A stretch of 64,000 bases of DNA from Hysterangium stoloniferum (Eukaryota; Basidiomycota; Agaricomycetes; Hysterangiales; Hysterangiaceae), in NCBI GenBank assembly GCA_015178975.1, contig WHVD01000076.1, forward strand, positions 347,015 through 411,014, given 5' to 3'. How positions within the stretch are numbered: position 1 is the stretch's first letter; the number at the start of each line of letters is the position of its first letter. The notes below the pieces were generated by a model. That model searched no databases. It saw only the letters and a program-made list of their open reading frames with translations, and had not been told where the DNA came from. Of this stretch, positions 1-10,086 are shown piece by piece. Position numbers and translations under genes: made by a program.

Positions 1-528
1 CAATTAAAAGTTTGTTGTATTTCTCCCAGATGGCCCAAGTCCAGAATATAAGAACTACTGTACAGTAATTGTCAATTTGGCAGCTAGAAATATGTAAGTC
101 ACAAGATACATACATTCGGCTATTGGTATTCCTATCATAGTGCACCCTGGTGAATGAATATCATGCAGTGTCATGAAATGATATATGCCACTGCAATTAC
201 CCACATCTGGCAGTAGTATATATCATTTTTCACATTGATAGCGAAAACCCTGGGAGCACAACTGTCAGAAAATATAAGTTTGTTATTTTGAGCAATGTAA
301 GTTGCAGCACTTGCAATTACAAAACAAAGTGCTATCTATGAGAGCCGAGTAGCATGTTGTGACATAAAGTAGTGCCCAATGTTCTGAGGTGGTAGCCAGA
401 TCAGTTCTCTTCCCAGAGATAATAAATTATCATAAATCTTAATCAATAGCAATAATTCCTATACAAAGTGCAGATAGATATGGGTACAAACCAAGACAGC
501 AAAGCTAGCAACTGGGATTTGAATCTTT
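1..528. other. intergenic, no gene recognised
   Basis: AT-rich sequence. I see no convincing reading frame, splice pattern or repeat shared with the rest of the window. Confidence 0.5.
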
Positions 529-903
529 AGTACACCTTTTACAGTCCATTGCATCAAGCTCCCTCACTGTTGCAACACTGTGGGATATTACAAACAATCA
601 GTGGTAGAAGAAAATGCTTTATAAAGCTCACAGCTACAATATAATTCTCCTCAATGATGTTGTTATATGGATTCATTTTGTAAGTATATGAAGGTGTAAC
701 AAGCCAATAGGCATGTGATGCTGTAAGAATGTAGATATCAATGCAGAGGATGCAAATACAACCGAATTAAACTTTGGCCACTTAACCATGATCTTATAAG
801 ACCACCCCTGAAAGAAAGGGTGGGTTTATGGACTTGGATATAGCTGTTCATAGTATGCCACATCAGACAGGTGGCACACTTTACCAAATGTTTACCAATT
901 GCC
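529..903 (+). repeat. dispersed repeat R1, copy 1
   Basis: About 370 bp that recurs in the same orientation at 7479-7850 with roughly 85-90% identity by eye. It includes the shared stretches CAAGCTCCCTCACTGTTGCA and ATGCTGTAAGAATGTAGATA. No coding capacity, TG..CA ends or clear inverted ends are visible. The second copy is cut off on its right by the gypsy A insertion. It could be an old LTR or a non-autonomous DNA element. Confidence 0.7.
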
Positions 904-2590
904 ACCCCTCCAATATCTGGCTCAATGATAAAGCTATACCTTAGCCACCTTATACATAACACTTATTACTGTAAGACTATATAGTAGCAAAGCCATCTTG
1001 ACCTGACAGCCTTAGACACCCATATCTGCCCATATCAAATAGACTCAATGTGTGCTCGACCAATGATAGATATCAGTGGAGTTCCAGTTGGTGAGCAATT
1101 CAATAGATGTGCCACTGTCTGATGACTTACCAGTGGGTGCTGAATAGCTACATAATACCCTTGATGGCCAACCATGCCCAAACCATTACAGAACACTAAC
1201 ATCTACACTATAGTTGAGTAGTGGATGATTCACCATTAGCTCTGGCTCGTGGTGTCTGACTCATGGTTAGGGAGGAGTCTTGCAGTATGGATTGAAGTAG
1301 AGTGTTAAGTTCTGGATCTTCTGGGGATATTCCGGACACTTCCCAGAAATAATCCCACGGAGTTTCAGAGAATTAGTCTGGGAGTTTCCGGGGATTAGTA
1401 ATGGGAGTATTGGAATATTACCAGAGTACAGATGGACTTGGATTCAGCTCATGTGCTGTGCCCTCATGCACTCACTCAGATGTCCATATTTCTGAGGATG
1501 GATAAATGCCAGAGAGTTTATGGATATGTACTTGGAAGTTCCAGGAGCTCCAGATATCCAGAGTCCAGAGAGTTCCAAGGATTGAGTGTACAGATAGACA
1601 GAAGAGATACAAACTAATTTGAGATTAAAACTAAGGAGTAAGTACATGACTATGGAAGACTATATAGGAGTTACCACTATTGTACTACAAACCAAGATCA
1701 CAATAAAGCAGTTTGGGATGATTATTCCAAAATGGGAATACAATAAACAAATGAGTGAATACTTGTCAATCAACAAGTTACCATATATGGAACAAGGACA
1801 GGATCCGGAAGTATGGGAACTATGAATGTTCTGTAGTCAGAAGTCAGGGTTGGATATTGAGGTGGATGTTGTATTGGATATTGAGGTGGATGTTGTATCA
1901 GATATTGAGGTGGATGTCAGAAAGTCAGATCAGAGATGGGAGTCTGGGCCAGGGAATGACCACAGAACATGTGTAGAAGTCAACTACTGAAGGGCAGAGT
2001 CCAATGAGTTCCGGGTCATAACAGGAGGTGTCTAAATGAGGGCAGAATACCAGAATGGGATTTGCCTTGAAGGGATGAGGGTCAGGTTCCAGTGGATTCC
2101 GGATCTTGATACTGGTCTGGAAGATGGTTCAGACCCAGAGATAATATCCGGGAAATACTCTGAAGAGTTTCCAGGAATGGATCTTCACATAGAGGCTTTG
2201 CAGTTGGGGTTTTCCAGCCAAAATGGAAGAATTTAAAGGGTAATTGCTGATTATATATACAGCTGGATGTTTTCTTTTCTGTTCAAATGGTCACATTGAA
2301 AATGACCAGGTGTCTCAAGATGTAGAGTCTGCCATCCTCTGCCAGACATAACAAGTTTGGCTGAGGTAAGTGGGAATGGGCTTCCTGTAGAAACTAAATA
2401 TTGACTATTGAAACTTTTCTTTGCCATTTATTAGAATCACATGGCAAATGAGTTTAAGACTACAGATATAACAGGTATAAGGGGGACACCTCAAGGAGTG
2501 TTCAATGGATGGATCCTCATCTTGTATAAATTATATAACACCTTTCCGAAATGGATTCTAGAGGGAAATGGGAGTGCAACCAACATTGAC
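904..2590. other. intergenic, no gene recognised
   Basis: No conserved frame is visible. About 1250-2230 is noticeably purine-rich on the plus strand, with many GGA/AGA runs, and holds three tandem imperfect copies of a unit near GATATTGAGGTGGATGTTGT around 1855-1918. It may be an eroded LTR, but nothing in the window matches it. Confidence 0.4.
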
Positions 2591-2636
2591 CTACATGTCT
2601 GATTAATGGGATTAATTTTTTGTCAGAATTTAGTAC

Positions 2637-3056
2637 TCACAACACCATCGAACTTACATCCTTGCAGCATATGGGATGTTGGGTGCAGTTTCCCCCTTTT
2701 CCATCTCCACTGTCAAAAATATCTCAGAGAAATTTTGAAGAGGATGCATCATAACTGACATGAGAATGAGGGTAATGCACTCCAACCCAATAATAGCAGT
2801 AGGATCTTTGAGGACAATGTTGAGTGGCTTCAGGAGTCCATTCATGTGCACGGTGCCTGTGGCTCCAACATTCTTGCAACATTTTGGAGATCCTAAAGTG
2901 GCAGGGCTCATTAATAAATAGTAAAGTGCTGGAGGATGGAGCATGACTACCTGTGTTGCATTGAAGAGGAGGAGGAGGAGGACTTGGTGATGCAGCAGAA
3001 GAAGGAGGACTTGTGAGGAGACTGAAGACAGCAGGGACAATAAGAATGAATTTCAT
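2637..3056 (-). CDS. class I hydrophobin (spliced, C-terminus uncertain)
   Basis: Small secreted amphipathic wall protein that self-assembles at air-water interfaces and coats aerial hyphae and fruit bodies. ATG at 3056 starts a hydrophobic signal peptide (MKFILIVPAVFSLLT), then a proline run. Removing GT..AG introns at 2950-2893 and 2759-2710 joins frames to give QCNTGSPKCCKNV, then GLLKPLN, IGLEC and GGNCTQHPICCKD. This matches the class I order C..CC..C..C..CC for cysteines 1-7. The expected eighth cysteine is unclear. Reading on without splicing ends at 2637 with none; a GTAAGT donor at 2657 and an acceptor at 2599 lead to another exon, where one frame would give VGQC. Two earlier introns splice cleanly, so the gene was functional recently, but its 3' end may be damaged. 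A family-wide intron pattern cannot be checked here. Confidence 0.75.
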
Positions 3057-3377
3057 TTTGATTTACTGAAGTGATAAAATGCTCAACTGTGTTGTTTTGT
3101 TGGGGAAATGTGTTCACTCGCTGGCATTTAATACTTGAAAAGATCACTGAATTCTTTTTTCTTTCAAAATAATTTCCCCAAGTTCCATATTCAAGTATCA
3201 TCCAAGAACATAATATGAATGAAAAATATCTTGTCAAGATGACCAATGTGAATACACATTATCAGGAAAGTTGATCTATGAGCAATTCAATTGTCAAACA
3301 TCATGATATCAGAAAAGCTGGCAAGGACATTCATCTGCCATTTGATCTCATGCTCAAGATGATGCTCCACAGTATGG
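3057..3377. other. hydrophobin upstream region
   Basis: Upstream of the minus-strand hydrophobin start. AT-rich; no TATA box that I would assign with confidence and no other gene seen. Confidence 0.4.
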
Positions 3378-4041
3378 GAGGGTGTTTATAATTACTATAA
3401 TATCAAATATTTATTAATAAAAGCCTTATTTTTACAAAACTCGATCTCTAAATAGTGACATATCCTCTGAGTATTATATTGTTAACCACCAATCACAAGA
3501 AACAATTCTTCATATTACATCCTAATTAATTCAGAGTCAATTAATAGAACCTATTGTATATGGGTTTCCAAGTTATGTAAATACTTGCTAATACTTTTGT
3601 TGTTAATTTGTTTTTTAATAACTAAACTGTAGTTATTTCCTAGTAAATCTGTGAGATGTCATTGGAAATTTTTCATCCTATGGCCTTCTTTATTAAGTGA
3701 AACCATGTATATATTCTAGGTATGTTGAATCAAGTAGAAATCTGTTTAGATTGACAGATCCATTCCGAAGTAATACATATGTATTTAGAGGTGCCAATGA
3801 TATACATATGCATGGAATGGACTATCTAAAAGTATCTATTTTTTAAAAGCATTAGTGTTTCAAACTACTAATTTTTTTGATTGTCTACTCATGTCCAGAA
3901 AGATTCTTTAGTTTGTAATGTACGAGAGAGTTTAAAACTTTTTGAAAGTTTTAAAAACCAAATTATAATCACATCCCAGATGTTTAAATGACTTTTAGAG
4001 TATATTAGAATTTGGTATACTTAATAATTTTCAGATATCCT
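3378..4041. repeat. MITE-like repeat R2, copy 1
   Basis: About 660 bp bounded by GGAGGGTGT on the left and ATATCCTCC on the right, so the ends are short inverted repeats (GGAGG/CCTCC). A second copy with near-identical body lies at 44935-45601, inside the Tc1-type element within gypsy C. No coding capacity. It looks like a short non-autonomous DNA element. The flanks of this copy do not show a clean duplication. Confidence 0.65.
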
Positions 4042-4594
4042 CCATGTGGTTCCCATTGTAATATGGCTTTTTTGGCTAAATATCAGGGTTCAGGATGAGA
4101 TCACAATGCTGCAAATACACTCTAACAGAAAAAAGGTTCACTCAGTGATGCTTTGAACAAGAAAGTACAAAAAACCTAAAGATGATCTACAGACTTAGTT
4201 ATGTGAGACCAAGCCCCAAAGCACCACAAAAGGTATAGTAACATAGCCAATTCAGGATCCTTCAGCACATTGTATTATAAATAGTATAAGTTGACTTATT
4301 GTAATACACAATCTACAAGGGGGTACTAGACTTGTAATAATAGTACTTGTTTGTCAATCAATGTGTCAGTTAGTGAATCACCTTCTGACATGATAGGTAT
4401 GGTGCTAGTTTAGGCATACACTGGTTCTGGCATGTATTAACCTCAGAATGCATAGTCCACAATTAGCATCTTCATATGAAAAAGTGAAGAAATGGATGAA
4501 CCACCCCTAGGAAAAGGGTGTTTTCATCACCAATTCTAACACATTGGACACCTGGATGACAAGTGATGGATAGATAAACCTCACTGAAGCAACC
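4042..4594. other. intergenic, no gene recognised
   Basis: No frame, repeat or RNA gene recognised. Confidence 0.4.
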
Positions 4595-4813
4595 TCAGTT
4601 TGTTGCCCCAGCATCAAAGGACTCAGTAATAGACCAGGAATGGTGACCGAATATACTGGTTCTCGACTCGGAGTTTCTATTGACAAATGCCATACTGCTG
4701 CTATCAGCCATATCAGAGAAAATGCCATGGTTGTTGGAGGAAGCGCAGTAGAATGCAGTCACCTTCCCGCTTGGAGGTTCCTTAGTGATCTCAACTTTGA
4801 AGCTGTCTGTTCC
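4595..4813 (-). CDS. terminal exon of an unidentified gene
   Basis: A 72-codon minus-strand frame opens right after a good acceptor (TTTACTTTGTAG, ending at 4814) and ends at TGA 4595. It contains GTDSFKVEITKEPPSG and TAFYCASSNNHG, an ordinary-looking soluble protein sequence that I cannot assign to a family. It has no start codon, so an upstream exon is needed. With the solo LTR removed, a GTGAGTTT donor lies exactly where that LTR inserted. Either the gene is interrupted by the LTR or the LTR now sits in its intron. The frame is short and could be a chance reading. Confidence 0.35.
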   Translation of the reverse strand, partial: GTDSFKVEITKEPPSGKVTAFYCASSNNHGIFSDMADSSSMAFVNRNSESRTSIFGHHSWSITESFDAGATN

Positions 4814-4877
4814 CTACAAAGTAAATAAAAGTATTGAAATGAAGCAAAGTCACTGACACAAAAACAAACTCACTTTG

Positions 4878-5709
4878 TGTTACAACCGGACAAATCCTGC
4901 CGGACTCCGGGCACTAACCCGTATGCCCCCACGCGCTACAAGCACCAATCGTCTGTTTATAGGATTTCCCGCCCGGACTCCATTACGTCAAGACTCGTTA
5001 CGTTCGACCTCATTAAGACACATATCAGTCACCGGACTTCCCCCGGATCCCGTCTCTGTCTATGTCCGTCTTTGTCCCACGCATCAGTCACTGGAACCCG
5101 CTCAGAATCCCGTCACCGCTCTAATTGAGCCCTGTTCCCATTTTAGTCAAATGACCTGTCACGATTTAGGACTCCGCTCCCGCTCTGTTTCCCGTTATGG
5201 GTTATGCTTTGTCACGATTCGGACTCCGCTCCGTTCCGTTCCGTTCCTAACACCAATTTGGTGTTTACTATTCCCGTTTCATGTTTTGTTAGTTTCGTTT
5301 CGCCATTACTGGATTTGGTATGTCATTCACTCCATGGTCTATATAAACTGGCAGATGCTGTACATACAATCCAGTCAGAAAATTAGCTTAGATTCCCCCC
5401 AGTAATCTAATAATATTTTCCGCTCTAAAACCTTACTCGATTCACATCGCTCGCACTAGTCGGAGCCCACGGGCTCCGGCGCATCTATCTCTCTCAACCA
5501 ACTCGACTCACGACCCACAACCTCCGACTTACGACCCACGACCCGACTTACGACCCACGAACCCCGCCCGGACTCCCCGGGATCCCCATCCGTCCGTTTG
5601 AAATTGGACAACACGATCTAGCGAGGGCGCAGCCTATAAGCTGAAGCCAAGTCCTACTGGATATCCCGTGGGTTTCTCCGGAAACCCGGCCTGTGTGTGT
5701 ATCCTAACA
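4878..5709 (+). mobile_element. solo LTR of gypsy family B/D
   Basis: 832 bp starting TGTTACAACC and ending CCTAACA, flanked by the perfect 5-bp duplication CTTTG (4873-4877 and 5710-5714). This is the scar of LTR-LTR recombination or a solo insertion. A second near-identical LTR is at 56610-57439, and diverged relatives are at 48700-50271 and 54097-55226. It contains a TATATAA box near 5340, followed 33 nt later by AGTCAGAAAAT, the predicted transcript start of this family, and the block GCAGCCTATAAGCTGAAGCC shared with gypsy C LTRs. Confidence 0.92.
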
Positions 5710-5714
5710 CTTTG

Positions 5715-6227
5715 TATACATTGGAATGTTCAACTAATTACTGTACAGTACAAACAGAAATTGCATTTTTACTACCTCTTGCATCTGGAAATTACCAGAT
5801 GTGACCATTTTCTAGGTAAACCATGTTCTAACCATGAGAAGGCCCAGTTTTCCTAGAAAAGGGTTCTCTTTAAGTCTTTGGAGGTCTTATCATGGACTTG
5901 CCTGCCATGAGGAAACTGAGATCACATGCGGGCGGGAACCAAGAGTCGACACACTGAGCTGCAGAAAAAGGCTGACTGTAGTTACTATTAAAAAATAGTA
6001 TGAGTTGGGTTAAAGAAATTGTCCTGGGTTGAAATATATATATATACCTTCCAGACATAGAAATTTACGAAGTGCTCAGAGGAGTTCTTAGAGTATATAA
6101 AATTTCCACACATTTTCAAACATTTGAACATTCTGAAGAAGCTTTATATTCTCCCTGAAATTTAGATGATATTCTGAAATCGAGAATTTAAGCCATAGTG
6201 CTGTGATAGTGGATATTTATTGATTAC
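5715..6227. other. intergenic, no gene recognised
   Basis: AT-rich; could contain the 5' part of the gene whose exon lies at 4595-4813, but no frame can be supported. Confidence 0.4.
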
Positions 6228-7212
6228 ACTGGCTGTGCCGAGATGCCTCCTCAGCCATCTCATACAATGTGGCCTGATCTCCACTCTCATCCACCAAAGA
6301 TTTCAAATATCCTCCATCCTTCTTAAGTAAATTACCTGGTGTATCGAATTCAACCATATTTCCAGCATCCAACACCATAATCTTGTCAGCATCCATGATC
6401 TACAGAAATATTATTATCTATCTCTCAAGGTTGCAACAAATTAACAGATAATGGACCATTTGTAGTCTATGCGCCACTGTGATCAAAGTGACATCCTTCA
6501 ATGCTTTTCTTAATGTATTCTGGATGATTGAATCTGTGGCATAATCGATTGCACTAGTCGCTACAGTATATACATATATCTCCATTAGCTAGTGTGCTTC
6601 CATCTGATCCAATCAAGTACCTTCATCCAAAATTAAAAGTTTACTTTGTCTTAACATGGTTCATGCCAGCGCCAAAATCTGCCACTGACCAACAGACAAG
6701 TTTCTACCACCACTGGATATCGCACTATCCAACACAATGCTGTAATTATTTTCGCCATGTTCCTGCAATTTAAATAATCCAGCTGAATGCAAAGCATCAT
6801 TCAATGTTGCATCTGAATGCTCCAAAAAAGGATCAAGATTCTCACGTAGTGTTCCACTCAAAAGCTCAGGGACCTGTGGTATAATCATAATGCTCAACCT
6901 CAAGGCATTGAGATTAATGGAACTAGTCACTAAGCCATTGAAGAGAACCTGGCCATCGGTGGGGATACACTGCAATAATGATAGCATCAAGGATGATTTT
7001 CCACTTCCTGTATGACCAACGACACCTATCCTTTCACCAGATTTGATTTCAAAGGATATATTATGGAAAACCTTGGATCATGAATTAGCGAACATCATAA
7101 TGGTTTTGTGAAAGAAATACCTCTGGTCCATCGGCAGAATAGTGTGCACAAAGGTTCTCCACGATAAGTGAACCAGAGGCCAGCCAATATGCTGGTGGCA
7201 GGCCATTTGCGA
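6228..7212 (-). pseudogene. ABCC transporter 3'-end pseudogene (copy 1)
   Basis: Collinear with the last about 1 kb of the intact ABCC gene at 28916-29880: C-terminal tail, H-loop exon, NBD2 with Walker A and signature. The reading includes CIPTDGQVLFNGL and LSVGQWQILALA. Intron positions are kept. It is broken: an in-frame TGA at 6661-6663 replaces the arginine just before the Walker B region. Near 7075 the reading at the start of NBD2 is also disturbed. Homology stops near 7212 in the exon that encodes WPASGS in the intact gene. A 3'-fragment duplicate, not a processed copy, because introns remain. Confidence 0.88.
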
Positions 7213-7478
7213 TAGCCAGAAATGTCATGTGAATATCATGTGATTTCTCATGTTTAATGCTAGCTGATGAGTTCTATTTTATTAAAACAAAAAAGAATTA
7301 AATTTGTATCTAGCTTAGATTTGGTTCTAAAAATTTGAAATAAATTGTAAAAATTCAATTTATTTCTGATGAATATGTATACAAAGTTTTGTAAGCAATA
7401 TAAATACATTTTAATTCAATTTCTCAATTCTCTTTGTTTTTGAAGGGAAGTTAGAGGAAAAATTGTTAAATACATAAC
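7213..7478. other. AT-rich spacer
   Basis: Nothing recognised between the ABCC fragment and repeat R1 copy 2. Confidence 0.4.
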
Positions 7479-7850
7479 AAGTACACCTTTTTAACAGTCA
7501 ATTGCATCAAGCTCCCTCACTGTTGCAACACAGTGGGAGATTACAAACAATCAGTGGTAGAAGAAAATGCTTTATAATGCTCATGGCTACAATATAGTTC
7601 TCCTCAATGGTGTTGTTATATGGTTTCATTTTGCAAGTATATAGAGGTGTAATGAGGTGATAAGTGTGTGATGCTGTAAGAATGTAGATATCAATGCAGA
7701 GAATGTAAATGCAACTGAACTACTGTAAACTTTGGCCACTCGACTATATAGGTCCCCTGAAAGAAAGGGCAGTTCTATGGACTTAGATCTAGCTGTTCAT
7801 AGTGTGCCAGATCAGACAGGCAGCACACCTTACCAAATGTTCACCAAACT
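7479..7850 (+). repeat. dispersed repeat R1, copy 2
   Basis: Direct repeat of 529-903. Homology ends near 7850, about 60 bp before gypsy A begins. With copy 1 it brackets 1-7.8 kb, but no structural evidence shows the pair to be LTRs of one element. Confidence 0.7.
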
Positions 7851-7908
7851 GCACAACGGCGGAGCTTAAAAGGGGAAAATACTCCCATTACAAAGAGTTT
7901 TCGAAATT

Positions 7909-10086
7909 TGCTCCAAGAAGGAGGGTCATGAATCCCGCAATTGTCCTCAAGGAAAATTCCTTTCGGCGCCCAAGAAGGGTACTGTGATATCAGCTGGATC
8001 TGTCAGAGTTAAACGACTCACAGATTTGGAAAAGAAAAAGGAGCGTGCTGAGATTCCACTACACATGGCCTCCTTTGTGTCGAGAAATACGGAAGACCAA
8101 CAGGAGTTTAATAGTTTGCATGAGCGGATTTACGCATCTTGGTTACAAAAATCAATTACTGAATATTTTGGGCCGGATACTGCCATCGCTGAGGGGCAAA
8201 ATCCAAGGACACGATTTGAAGTGTCCTTGACAACGGCAGATTTTGTGATCAAAGATAATGTTTTACCCGGGCCTCACCTGCATATTGGAAAGGTAGAATG
8301 TAGGGAACCTGGGTATCGCGTGGAGCAAAGTATCTTAAGTAACTTCGAATGGTCTGGGAAAAGACTTACCAATAACTGTGCCGACCGAATTGCTGTTGCA
8401 ACCCTGATACAACATCAGTGTTGCCTGTATTTTTCAAATGTTGAGTCCATTGATGCCGGGATGCATCACACCGAACGGTTTAAGGTGATATTTGATCCTT
8501 ATCACTGGACATATGAATTAGTAGATCACCTCCGTCCCCACTTGTATATGGCGATATCAAAACAGGCCCTCCTAAGTGGGGACTGGACAATCGCTCAAAT
8601 GGCTAGTACAGCTATTTTAATGGAGGGCGGGACAGATCGAGAAGAGTTTTTAGAGGATGACGAACCAATGAGAGAAAACAGGCCCACTCCAGGACAGTAC
8701 CTCCTGGCCGCTTTGAAAGAGTACTTCACGCCAGAAGAGGCTTTGCAGGAAGGAATTTCCCCTGAAGCTCGGTTTCAGGTCCATACAGAAGAGTCTGGCT
8801 TGCGGATTTGGGATGAATCCAATACTGACTTGCCATTGTTTATGCCGTGGTCTGTGTTCAGGGTTGACGAAGCCATAGAGGATAAAATACAAGCCGTATA
8901 TGAAGAACACATACCTGGGTTCACCGAAGATATGCCAGCTTTTCGACGACACTGCCAGGAGGCAATGTGTAAGTTGTTGGAGATTCGTTTTCGAGTCTAT
9001 TATAAGACAGGCATCTTGACGGATTTAAATGGGGTGGAGCGACAGCGATTTATCATCCGATTCACGGCAGGGTCGTATCGGATTCGTGACCGGGAGTTAT
9101 CAGTAACGTACCTGGTTACGAAGGACCATCTCCAACAGGATGAATGGACCGTGCCACACATTGTGGCCAGGGGAGAAGTCACAGAGGACTTATCAGGGGC
9201 AGTTGTGTTTGTCAATGCCGCTCATATGCCTACGAAAAAGGCGTTAGTACATAGGAAAAAGAGGCAGTTACAAAATAACGGGGTGGAAATGGTCCAGCGT
9301 ACCTCAATGCAACCAAAAGACTTTACTCGTTGCTTACCGAAACCTGTGGTCATTGAGGCATTCATCAATGAACGACCGGTGAAAGCCCTGATCGATAGTG
9401 GATCACTTGCAGACTTCATGTCGATGACGTTAGTCGATCAGCTGCAAGTAGTCAAGGATCCACTAGTAAAACCACTTACTATCCAGTTGGCTGTTCACGG
9501 ATCACGGTCAAAAATTAATTATTCAGCTACTGCTGAGTTTTCATATCAGAAAATAAAGTGCACTCGGCGTTTCGATGTTGCTAACCTTGATTCGTATGAC
9601 TTGATATTAGGGACCCCTTTCATATTTCAACATCAAGTTATGATGGGGTTGAATCCAACAAGGGTCAACATTGGGTCAGCGCAGCCACTTCCCATGGAAG
9701 GAGACACCATCGAGACTCTCCGTTCTGCGGTAGCTGAAATTTTTGACGATGAGTTAGAGAGGTTAAGGGCAGATTTACGTGCTGAGGTGGCTGACCTGGA
9801 CCCAGACACTGCATCAACAGCACTGCCTCCATTACGGGCTGTTAATCATACCATTCCAATAATTGATGACGCCAAGGCTTACTCATGGAGACCATCCAAA
9901 TGTCCCGAAGCAATGAGAGATCTATGGCATGAAAAGAAAACCGCGTATATCAAAAATGGGAGGTGGAGGGTAGCCACGGGAACGAACCCATGTCCTATGC
10001 TCATTATTCCTAAACCTCCAAAAGCGGATGGAACATTGCGAATACGCACTGTAGTGGATAAGCGTGAGCAGAATGCTAACACATAA
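7909..10086 (+). pseudogene. gypsy A Gag knuckle, tandem-repeat linker, protease, RT N-terminus
   Basis: Open from the truncation point. Order: rest of a CCHC knuckle; four tandem units of about 90 residues at 8143-9156; retroviral-type aspartic protease with LIDSGS (catalytic D near 9394); then the RT start (PCPMLIIPKPPKADGTLR). The frame ends at TAA 10084-10086 because 2 bp (TA) are missing compared with copy 2, where the frame continues NANTYKLATPLP. Usual gypsy elements have no comparable linker of roughly 400 residues between nucleocapsid and protease. Confidence 0.88.

Noticed and set aside
1264-2250. Possible gene in the purine-rich region
   Set aside because: Only short frames with no splice-linked conserved motifs; nothing I could support.
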